DNA of 64,000 bases, taken from contig NZ_JAMFLY010000001.1 of the NCBI RefSeq assembly GCF_023502235.1, positions 806,001 to 870,000 of the forward strand, given 5' to 3'. The notes under the pieces are model-generated. The model made no database searches. It worked only from the letters and a program-made list of their open reading frames with translations, and was not told the DNA's origin. Source of the stretch: Flagellimonas myxillae (GTDB lineage Bacteria; Bacteroidota; Bacteroidia; Flavobacteriales; Flavobacteriaceae). A program made the position numbers and the translations under genes. The first letter of the stretch is position 1. The number at the start of each line of letters is the position of its first letter. Below, in pieces: positions 42,654-49,629 of this stretch.

Positions 42654-43235
42654 CTATAATTGCCTGTTATTGAAAAAGGAAACCAATTTTTGGATGGCCC
42701 GACCTCTATGGCTAATAGCATTTTTGCGTGCTGCGGATAGTTCCCCGAAGGTTAGGTCATGCCCATTGGGTTTGAAAATAGGATCGTAACCGAAACCGCC
42801 ATCACCCTGTTCCGCTTCAGTGATTACTCCCTTGACGATTCCATTAAAAACATGGTTTTCCCCGTTTATGTTAAGATGGACCACCGTCTTAAAATGTGCT
42901 TCTCGTTCAGCCACTCCTGCCAACTGTGAGAGCACTTTGGCCATATTGTCCTTGGCATTTTTATGTGCTCCTGCGTACCTGGCGGAATATACCCCAGGAG
43001 CGCCATTCAAGGCATTGACCAACAGTCCAGTGTCGTCCGAAAAGCAATCGAAACCGTACTTTTTTGTAACAAAATCTGCTTTCAGTTTTGCATTTTCCTC
43101 CAAGGTCTCCCCAGTCTCTGGGATTTCCTCAATACAGCCAATATCCTCCAAGGACAGTAATTCGATACCAGAAGGTAAAAGTTGCTGGACCTCCTTTAGT
43201 TTATGGGCATTGTGGGTGGCAAAAACAAGTTTCAA
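42654..43235 (-). CDS. rdgB: XTP/dITP diphosphatase (Ham1/RdgB)
   Basis: 193 aa. The start is TTG at 43235 (protein MKLVFATHNAHKLKEVQQLL), which places the conserved FATHN motif at the usual distance; no ATG is available upstream. Other marks: ETGETLEENAKLKADFVTKK, FSDDTGLLVNALNGAPGVYS and GFGYDPIF. It hydrolyses non-canonical purine nucleotides such as dITP and XTP. Divergent from the 150-aa membrane methyltransferase. Confidence 0.95.
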   Translation of the reverse strand: MKLVFATHNAHKLKEVQQLLPSGIELLSLEDIGCIEEIPETGETLEENAKLKADFVTKKYGFDCFSDDTGLLVNALNGAPGVYSARYAGAHKNAKDNMAKVLSQLAGVAEREAHFKTVVHLNINGENHVFNGIVKGVITEAEQGDGGFGYDPIFKPNGHDLTFGELSAARKNAISHRGRAIQKLVSFFNNRQL

Positions 43236-43261
43236 AGCTGGAAAAGGTTCTGAATAAGGGC

Positions 43262-43269
43262 CAAAAGTA
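43262..43269 (-). promoter_or_regulatory. -7 element of rdgB
   Basis: TACTTTTG on the minus strand, an exact TAnnTTTG match, about 27 bases before the TTG start at 43235. No clear -33 element. Confidence 0.45.
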
Positions 43270-43297
43270 GTAATTTAGAACCATAAGTAATATCCGC

Positions 43298-43750
43298 ATG
43301 AAAATGAAAATCCTACCGCCTTTGGTGATGGTCATCTTTGGGTTGCTCATGTACGTTTTGCATCGATTTTTACCTGTTGGCCAATTTGAATTTTTCGGCA
43401 GAAAGGAATTATCCATTGGTTTATTTGGGTTGGCACTATTGGTCATTTTTATGGCCCTTTTTCAATTTGTACGCGCCAAGACCACTACCAATCCCATCAA
43501 TTTGACCAAATCCAGCAGTTTGGTCACCAATGGCATTTTTAAATATTCGAGAAACCCCATGTATCTGGGGATGCTCATTATTCTACTTGGATTTGGTCTT
43601 AAACTGGGCAATGCATTCAATACCTTACTGGCCGCCGGATTTGTCTACTATATGAACCACTTTCAGATAAAAAAGGAAGAAGAAGCGCTATCGGAACTGT
43701 TTGGAACAGCGTACCGAAATTACTGCAAGGCGACAAGACGTTGGTTCTAG
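43298..43750 (+). CDS. Isoprenylcysteine methyltransferase-like membrane protein
   Basis: 150 aa, ATG 43298. Three to four membrane helices (LPPLVMVIFGLLMYVLHRFL, GLFGLALLVIFMALFQFVRA, LGMLIILLGFGLKLGNAF) and the signature SSLVTNGIFKYSRNPMYLGM with a final EEEALSELFGTAYRNY plus RR. This is the phospholipid-methyltransferase/ICMT fold that binds AdoMet at the membrane. The methyl acceptor is unknown; lipid is possible. Confidence 0.88.
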   Translation: MKMKILPPLVMVIFGLLMYVLHRFLPVGQFEFFGRKELSIGLFGLALLVIFMALFQFVRAKTTTNPINLTKSSSLVTNGIFKYSRNPMYLGMLIILLGFGLKLGNAFNTLLAAGFVYYMNHFQIKKEEEALSELFGTAYRNYCKATRRWF

Positions 43751-43833
43751 CCCTTACTTTTTTAGTCAATTTGAAACATTTAAGGGGTGTTTTTTGATAT
43801 ATCCTCAATTGTATACTGATTTTGTAGGGTTCC

Positions 43834-43851
43834 AATTCCATGCATGGAATT
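43834..43851. promoter_or_regulatory. Perfect 18-bp palindrome upstream of serBA
   Basis: AATTCCATGCATGGAATT is self-complementary. It lies 39 bases before the ATG of the serB-serA fusion (43891), where an operator or a short hairpin could sit. No TF is known for it from this sequence alone. Confidence 0.5.
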
Positions 43852-43890
43852 AATGTTTAATTTTATGGCTTAATTTTTTCGAATTAATTC

Positions 43891-45783
43891 ATGGTTGAAG
43901 TGGGACGCAAGTACGTTTTTGATTTTGATAGTACCCTTACCAGGGTGGAGGCGTTGGATGTTTTGGCGGAAATGACACTGCAGGGAAATTCCAACAAGGA
44001 TCAAATCATTCAAGAAATTCAAGACATTACCAATCTGGGAATCGATGGTGACATTTCGTTTACGGAATCGCTGGAACGTAGGATCCAATTATTAAAGGCC
44101 CATAGAAACGATTTGGACGGTTTGGTTGGTGAATTGCGTCAGAAAATCTCCAAATCCATTGCATCCAATAAGGAGTTTTTCGAAAAATATTCTGAAGATA
44201 TTTACGTGATTTCCTGTGGATTCAAGGAATTTATAGATCCTATTGTTGAGGAGTACAACATTCCGTCGGAACGGGTATATGCGAATACCTTTAAGTTTGA
44301 CGAGGAAGGAAACATAATTGGCTTTGATGAGGCCAATGTTTTGGCATCCCATAATGGAAAAATCGAGTGTTTGAAAAATCTGGATTTGGAAGGGGAAGTA
44401 CAAGTAATCGGAGATGGATACAGTGATTATGTGATGCGGGAGGCCGGTATCGCCGACAAGTTCTTCGCTTATACCGAAAATGTCCACCGTGAAAAAGCGG
44501 CCAACAATGCCGACCATGTAACACCCAATCTGGACGAGTTCCTATATGTCAACGACCTTCCACGTAATATATCCTATCCCAAAAACAGGATCAAAATCCT
44601 ATTGTTGGAAAATGTGCACCCCGATGCCTTTGATAACCTTTCGGAAGATGGTTTTTCTGTGGAACTGGTTAAGCACAGTTTGTCTGAGGATGAATTGATA
44701 GAGCGAATTAAAGGTGTCCATGTCTTGGGAATCCGTTCAAAAACGCAGGTAACCCAAAAAGTTCTCGATGCCGCCAACAAACTGTTGGTCATTGGGGCCT
44801 TCTGTATTGGAACCACACAGATAGATCTCGAATACAGCAAAAAGAAAGGGGTAGTGGTCTTCAATGCTCCTTATAGTAATACCCGTTCTGTGGTAGAGTT
44901 GGCCATAGGCCAGATTGTAATGCTCAAAAGGAACATTTTTACGCGGAGTACCGAGATCCACCAAGGAAAATGGAATAAAACTGCCATTAACTCCAGGGAG
45001 GTCCGAGGAAAGAACTTGGGTATCGTGGGTTATGGAAATATCGGCAAGCAGTTGTCCGTTTTGGCCGAGGCCATGGGCATGCGCGTATATTACTACGATG
45101 TTTCGGATAAACTGGCCCTTGGAAATGCCATCAAATGCACCAGTTTGGAAGACTTACTATCCGTTTCGGATGTGGTGACCCTCCATGTGGACGACAACAA
45201 GGCCAACAAGAATTTTATTGGGGAGCGGGAGATAAACCAAATGCGTGATGGTGCTATCCTTATCAACTTATCCCGAGGATTTGTAGTGGATATTGAAGCT
45301 TTGGCGACCGCCTTGAAGAGTGGAAAATTGGGAGGCGCTGCAGTGGATGTATACCCATCCGAACCACGAAGCAATGGAGAGTTTGTAACTGCACTTCAAG
45401 GTTTGCCCAATGTGATTTTAACACCGCATATTGGAGGAAGCACCGAAGAGGCCCAAAGGGATATAGCAGACTTTGTGCCCAACAAGATCATGGATTATAT
45501 TAACTCTGGAAATACTGTGGATGCGGTAAACTTCCCTAACATTAGGCTGCCCAAGCAAACCAATGCACATCGTTTCTTGCACATCCACAACAACGTGCCC
45601 GGTATTATGGCCAAGATCAACAAGGTTCTGGCAAAATATGAAATGAATATAACCGGCCAATATTTGTCAACGGATGACAAAGTGGGTTATGTAATTACCG
45701 ATTTGGACAAGGATTACAATAAGGAGGTGATGAAGGCGCTTAAGAACGTGGAGAACACGATTAAGTTCAGAGTCCTGTACTAA
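43891..45783 (+). CDS. serA: SerB-SerA fusion: HAD phosphatase plus D-3-phosphoglycerate dehydrogenase
   Basis: 630 aa, ATG 43891. Residues 1-225 are a HAD-type phosphoserine phosphatase-like domain: DFDSTLTRVEALD (nucleophile Asp11, general acid Asp13), VISCGFKEFIDP (motif II) and VIGDGYSDYVMREAG (motif IV). Residues about 230-550 are D-3-phosphoglycerate dehydrogenase: KNLGIVGYGNIGKQ (NAD fold), NLSRGFVVDI and LTPHIGGSTEEAQ with the catalytic His. The last 75 residues form an ACT domain (FLHIHNNVPGIMAKINKVLA), the usual serine feedback site. One chain thus holds the first and third steps of serine synthesis; serC is not in the window. A palindrome lies upstream. Confidence 0.93.
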   Translation: MVEVGRKYVFDFDSTLTRVEALDVLAEMTLQGNSNKDQIIQEIQDITNLGIDGDISFTESLERRIQLLKAHRNDLDGLVGELRQKISKSIASNKEFFEKYSEDIYVISCGFKEFIDPIVEEYNIPSERVYANTFKFDEEGNIIGFDEANVLASHNGKIECLKNLDLEGEVQVIGDGYSDYVMREAGIADKFFAYTENVHREKAANNADHVTPNLDEFLYVNDLPRNISYPKNRIKILLLENVHPDAFDNLSEDGFSVELVKHSLSEDELIERIKGVHVLGIRSKTQVTQKVLDAANKLLVIGAFCIGTTQIDLEYSKKKGVVVFNAPYSNTRSVVELAIGQIVMLKRNIFTRSTEIHQGKWNKTAINSREVRGKNLGIVGYGNIGKQLSVLAEAMGMRVYYYDVSDKLALGNAIKCTSLEDLLSVSDVVTLHVDDNKANKNFIGEREINQMRDGAILINLSRGFVVDIEALATALKSGKLGGAAVDVYPSEPRSNGEFVTALQGLPNVILTPHIGGSTEEAQRDIADFVPNKIMDYINSGNTVDAVNFPNIRLPKQTNAHRFLHIHNNVPGIMAKINKVLAKYEMNITGQYLSTDDKVGYVITDLDKDYNKEVMKALKNVENTIKFRVLY

Positions 45784-45904
45784 AAAGTGGAAGCCACATG
45801 GCAAATTAAGGTTTCACAATCTGAAACACCCGTTTCACAACATTTTTAGCTATTCCTGTATTTTTCAACCTAAATTGTAGGCAAATACTTACTTGTTAGC
45901 CTAA

Positions 45905-46834
45905 ATGAAGATTGGAAGATTCGTAATTTTTGAAAAAGGTTTCCGCGCCTATTATTTGCTCGTAATTTCAATTGTGGTGTTGACGATTACCATTCAGTCT
46001 ATGACACAATACTCCCTGAGCCAGCAACGATCCACCGCCTTGATTGTCAATTTATCTGGAAAGCAACGAATGCTAAGCCAGAAATTGTTGAACGAGCTCT
46101 ATTCCTGCAGATACCACAATTGCGATTATGCCGAGATGAAACTGGCACTTACAAAATTGTACCAAATGAACCGTTTTCTGCAAGAAGGGAATGCGGCCTT
46201 GCGAATAGAACCATTGGACGATGTGGCGATACAGAAAGAGTTTTCCCGATTGGAAACCCACATTGAATGGTTATACCACAAACTGAAGAATTTCAAGAAC
46301 TTTAATGAAATCTCCTTTAACGATGCAAGGTATCACGTAGACAGGTTTGTAGTTATCATGGATGGGATTGTGAACTTGTTTCAGCACAAGTCGGAGAACG
46401 ACATCAAGACCATGATGGTGATAGAGTTGGAGTTGGCTATTTTTTCCATTGTAATCTTGATCTTTGAAATTTTCTTCATCGTAAATCCCATCATTAGTCG
46501 GATTATGAACCAGAAAAAGAAATTAGCGGAGATTGCCTGGCATCAGTCCCATGTTTTCAGTTCCCATATGAAGAACATTACGGACCTGCAGTATGTGCTG
46601 AAGGTAGAAAAGAATCCCGAAAGACAACGGGAGATTTATGGGTTTATAGGTGAAGAACTGGATGAACTTAAGAAGGTTTCCAAACACATGGTGGAATCCC
46701 TGGAAAAAACTACTCAAGAGGTACGTCCACACCACCTTGTAATACAAAAAGTCGAGGACTTTTTGGAAAAATATAACCTACTGACAACGGAAAAGGCTCT
46801 TATTGATGATGATAAGGCTCATTCCGTAAAATAG
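45905..46834 (+). CDS. PilJ-N membrane protein with orphan DHp-like domain
   Basis: 309 aa, ATG 45905. TM1 (about residues 14-36, YYLLVISIVVLTITIQSMTQ) and TM2 (about 178-202, IELELAIFSIVILIFEIFFI) flank a periplasmic helical sensor like the PilJ N-terminal domain (LIVNLSGKQRMLSQKLLNEL). After TM2 comes IAWHQSHVFSSHMKNITDLQ, then EELDELKKVSKHMVESLEK: this looks like the dimerisation/phosphoacceptor helix pair of flavobacterial histidine kinases (IAWxQSHxxRxPL). The His is kept, but the R-x-P part is lost and no ATP-binding domain follows. It overlaps the convergent rlmH gene by 35 bp. Role is unknown; a degenerate or partner-dependent sensor is inferred. Confidence 0.78.
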   Translation: MKIGRFVIFEKGFRAYYLLVISIVVLTITIQSMTQYSLSQQRSTALIVNLSGKQRMLSQKLLNELYSCRYHNCDYAEMKLALTKLYQMNRFLQEGNAALRIEPLDDVAIQKEFSRLETHIEWLYHKLKNFKNFNEISFNDARYHVDRFVVIMDGIVNLFQHKSENDIKTMMVIELELAIFSIVILIFEIFFIVNPIISRIMNQKKKLAEIAWHQSHVFSSHMKNITDLQYVLKVEKNPERQREIYGFIGEELDELKKVSKHMVESLEKTTQEVRPHHLVIQKVEDFLEKYNLLTTEKALIDDDKAHSVK

Positions 46835-47273
46835 TGAACCCCCTATAGAGTTGTTCGATGATAAACAAACGCACCATTTGATGTGAAAAAGTCATTTTGG
46901 ACAAGCCCAACTTTTCCCGACCTCTTGCATATACCGCCTCGCTAAAACCGTAGGGTCCCCCAATGACCAAAACAAGCTTTTTGATTCCGCTGTTCATCTT
47001 TTTCTGAAGGAACTGGGAAAATTCCATGGAGGAATATTGCTTTCCCTTTTCGTCCAAAAGCACTACCACATCCGAGGGCTGGACCTGCTTCAAAATCAAC
47101 GCTCCTTCCTTCTCTTTTTGTTGGGTCTCGGAAAGGTTTTTACTGTTTTTTATATCAGGTAATACCAGCAATTCAAATTTGATATAGTGAGCAAGTCGCT
47201 TTTCATAAATATCCATAAGCCGGCCAAGGTCCGGGCTATCTGTTTTGCCAATGGCGATCAAGGTAATTTGCAT
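46800..47273 (-). CDS. rlmH: 23S rRNA pseudouridine-1915 N3-methyltransferase
   Basis: 157 aa from ATG 47273 (MQITLIAIGKTDSPDLGRLM), the family length; a longer frame from 47375 is rejected. SPOUT knot marks: VVLLDEKGKQYSSMEFSQFL, LVLVIGGPYGFSEAVYARGR and a C-terminal LFIIEQLYRGFTILRNEPYH. It methylates pseudouridine 1915 in helix 69 of 23S rRNA. The 3' end overlaps the PilJ-N protein gene by 35 bp. A -7 element ends 3 bases before its ATG. Confidence 0.96.
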   Translation of the reverse strand: MQITLIAIGKTDSPDLGRLMDIYEKRLAHYIKFELLVLPDIKNSKNLSETQQKEKEGALILKQVQPSDVVVLLDEKGKQYSSMEFSQFLQKKMNSGIKKLVLVIGGPYGFSEAVYARGREKLGLSKMTFSHQMVRLFIIEQLYRGFTILRNEPYHHQ

Positions 47274-47276
47274 ATC

Positions 47277-47284
47277 CAAAAGTA
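47277..47284 (-). promoter_or_regulatory. -7 element of rlmH, abutting the start codon
   Basis: TACTTTTG on the minus strand, 3 bases upstream of the ATG at 47273. Transcription would begin at or just inside the start codon, so a leaderless mRNA is predicted. No good -33 element at the standard distance. Confidence 0.45.
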
Positions 47285-47363
47285 GTTTTTTCAGGTCAAA
47301 CTTGAAGCTTCGAAATTGTATGGGCACTAATGTTTTTAGTATTTTCGTCAAAACCCCATATGG

Positions 47364-48221
47364 ATGATTGCCCAAGAACAGTTCAATAAAGAAATTGCCC
47401 TAATAATCTCCAATGCGATTCGCGAGGATGTGGGGGAAGGAGATCATAGTTCCCTTGCCTGTATCCCTGCTTCCGCCCATGGAAAGGCCAAACTTTTGGT
47501 AAAGGACGAAGGTGTTTTGGCCGGCGTGGAATTTGCCAAGGAAGTCTTTGATTATGTAGACCCAAATATGACCATGGAGGTGGCCATTGAGGATGGTGCC
47601 CACGTGAAGTACGGGGATATCGCATTTTATGTAGAGGGTAGTTCCCAGAGCATTTTAAAAGCAGAGCGATTGGTGTTAAATGCCATGCAGCGTATGAGCG
47701 CCATTGCCACAAAGACCAAACATTTTGTAACCTTGTTGGAAGGTACCCAGACTAAGATATTGGATACCCGTAAGACCACTCCCGGTATTCGGGCCTTGGA
47801 AAAGTGGGCCGTGAAGATTGGGGGAGGGGAAAATCACCGATTTGCCTTATACGATATGATCATGCTCAAGGATAACCACATCGATTTTGCAGGTGGTATT
47901 ACCAAGGCTATCCATAAGACGCAGCAATATTTAAAAGATGTTCAAAAGGATTTAAAAATAATTGTGGAAGCTAGGGATTTGGAAGAGGTAAAGGAAATAT
48001 TGGCCGTAGGAGGGGTATACAGGATTCTGCTGGATAATTTTGATTATACTGATACTCGAAAGGCTGTAGCGCTAATCGGCGATCAATGCCTTACAGAGTC
48101 TTCCGGTGGGATTAATGAAGAAACCATCCGGCACTATGCCGAGTGTGGCGTGGACTATATTTCTTCGGGAGCCTTAACGCATTCCGTTCACAATATGGAT
48201 TTGAGCCTAAAAGCAGTTTAA
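47364..48221 (+). CDS. nadC: Nicotinate-nucleotide pyrophosphorylase (carboxylating)
   Basis: 285 aa, ATG 47364. Converts quinolinate and PRPP to nicotinate mononucleotide and CO2. Marks: REDVGEGDHSSLACIP, LLVKDEGVLAGVEFAKEVFD, VLNAMQRMSAIATKT, ILDTRKTTPGIRALEKWAVK, HRFALYDMIMLKDNHIDFAG and SSGGINEETIRHYAECGVDY. The stop overlaps the YihY start as TAATG (shared A at 48221), so the two are co-translated. Other NAD genes (nadA, nadB) are not in the window. Confidence 0.97.
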   Translation: MIAQEQFNKEIALIISNAIREDVGEGDHSSLACIPASAHGKAKLLVKDEGVLAGVEFAKEVFDYVDPNMTMEVAIEDGAHVKYGDIAFYVEGSSQSILKAERLVLNAMQRMSAIATKTKHFVTLLEGTQTKILDTRKTTPGIRALEKWAVKIGGGENHRFALYDMIMLKDNHIDFAGGITKAIHKTQQYLKDVQKDLKIIVEARDLEEVKEILAVGGVYRILLDNFDYTDTRKAVALIGDQCLTESSGGINEETIRHYAECGVDYISSGALTHSVHNMDLSLKAV

Positions 48222-49201
48222 TGTCGATAGCAATAGAAGAAAGGTTGGAAAAAATACCAGTGGTGAACTGGTTAGTACGCTTGCTCAAAAGCCTTAAGCT
48301 TAAGGCTTTTGAAGGGCTTTCGTTTTACGACCTTCTGGAAATGTACCTATTGGGAATTTTTAAGGGGGCAGTTTCAACTCGGGCAAGTGCCATTGCCTTC
48401 AGTCTTTTCATGGCTTTATTCCCATTAATGATTTTCTTGGTGACCCTAGTTCCATGGATCATTCCCTATGCCAGTGTTGGCAATGAAAATTTTGATGCCC
48501 AATTTCTTTTGTTCTTGGAATCATTTCTTCCTTCCGCGACCAGCGATTATTTTGGGGATATATACCAGCAGATCAAAAACCAAAAGAGCGGTGGAATTCT
48601 CTCCTCAGCCTTTTTGGTCTCCATTTTTTTGGTGGCCAATGGGGTGAATTCCATTTTTGGCGGATTTGAACATTCCTATCACGTAGAACTTACCCGTAAC
48701 TTCTTCAGGCAATACGCCTATGCGCTTATGGTGGGACTTATATTGTCCACGCTCTTGATTTTGGGTGCTGTGGCCTTTGTTTATTTTGAATTCTATGTGG
48801 TGGAGTACACCAGTGAATATTTCGGAAAAACCTTGGGCTACGATGTGGAAAAGGGCGATACCATAGGTATTCAGTTGACCAAGATTCTATTTTTCATGAT
48901 TTTGTCCTATCTCACCACCGCCATCCTCTACTATTTCGGAACTGCAGAGGGAAGAAAGGCCCGATTTTTTTCAGCAGGCGCTTTGATGACTACCTTGTTG
49001 TTCGTGCTTACATCCTATCTGTTCGGGGTCTATGTGGAAAAATTTGCAAGATATAACGAGCTGTATGGTGCCCTGGGGGGATTGTTGATTTTGATGGTCT
49101 TCATTTGGCTGAATTCCAATATTTTACTTTTGGGTTTTGAACTCAATGCCACCTTAAATTCCCTAAAAAAGAAACATGAAAAAAAGCTGGAAAATCAATA
49201 A
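48221..49201 (+). CDS. YihY/BrkB-family membrane protein
   Basis: 326 aa from ATG 48221, coupled to nadC by TAATG. Six membrane helices (AIAFSLFMALFPLMIFLVTL, GILSSAFLVSIFLVANGVNS, YAYALMVGLILSTLLILGAV, ILFFMILSYLTTAILYYFGT, AGALMTTLLFVLTSYLFGVY, LYGALGGLLILMVFIWLNSN). STRASAIAFSLFMALFP and the final NSNILLLGFELNA motif are typical of the family, which includes BrkB. The function in the envelope is not settled. Overlaps the DUF2147 gene by 26 bp. Confidence 0.92.
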   Translation: MSIAIEERLEKIPVVNWLVRLLKSLKLKAFEGLSFYDLLEMYLLGIFKGAVSTRASAIAFSLFMALFPLMIFLVTLVPWIIPYASVGNENFDAQFLLFLESFLPSATSDYFGDIYQQIKNQKSGGILSSAFLVSIFLVANGVNSIFGGFEHSYHVELTRNFFRQYAYALMVGLILSTLLILGAVAFVYFEFYVVEYTSEYFGKTLGYDVEKGDTIGIQLTKILFFMILSYLTTAILYYFGTAEGRKARFFSAGALMTTLLFVLTSYLFGVYVEKFARYNELYGALGGLLILMVFIWLNSNILLLGFELNATLNSLKKKHEKKLENQ

Positions 49202-49625
49202 ATACCTACTAATTATTTTCTTGCTGATATGCCAAATATCATGGTCACAGTCGGTATTTGGTAAGTGGAAAACTGTAGATGATCGTAATGGTATAACCAA
49301 AGCGATAGTTGAGGTATATGAAGAAAATGGCCTGTTGCAGGCCAAGGTTCTTAAAGTGGTTGAGGAAGGAAAGGAAAATGCACTTTGTATAAAATGCAAG
49401 GGAGAACTCAAAAACAAACCCATTAACGGGATGAAAATCATGGACGACTTCAAAAAGAATAGCAAAGGCGAATATAAAGGCAGCAGACTCTTTGATCCAG
49501 AACAAGCAATGACCTTTAGGGGAAAAGTTTGGTTAGACCCAGATGATGTGAACAAATTAAAGGTACGCGGTTATTTGGCTTTCCTGTATAGAACCCAAAC
49601 CTGGCATCGAGTAACCGAAGAGTAA
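49176..49625 (+). CDS. DUF2147 secreted protein
   Basis: 149 aa, ATG 49176, signal peptide MKKSWKINKYLLIIFLLICQ followed by ISWSQ. DUF2147 marks: VFGKWKTVDDRNGITKAIVE, CIKCKGELKNKPINGMKIMD, SRLFDPEQAMTFRGKVWLD and VRGYLAFLYRTQTWHRV. It is a small beta-barrel-like, probably periplasmic protein of unknown function. Two cysteines in CIKC may bind a metal or form a disulfide. Overlaps the end of the YihY gene and precedes priA by 4 bases. Confidence 0.9.
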   Translation: MKKSWKINKYLLIIFLLICQISWSQSVFGKWKTVDDRNGITKAIVEVYEENGLLQAKVLKVVEEGKENALCIKCKGELKNKPINGMKIMDDFKKNSKGEYKGSRLFDPEQAMTFRGKVWLDPDDVNKLKVRGYLAFLYRTQTWHRVTEE

Positions 49626-49629
49626 AGGT

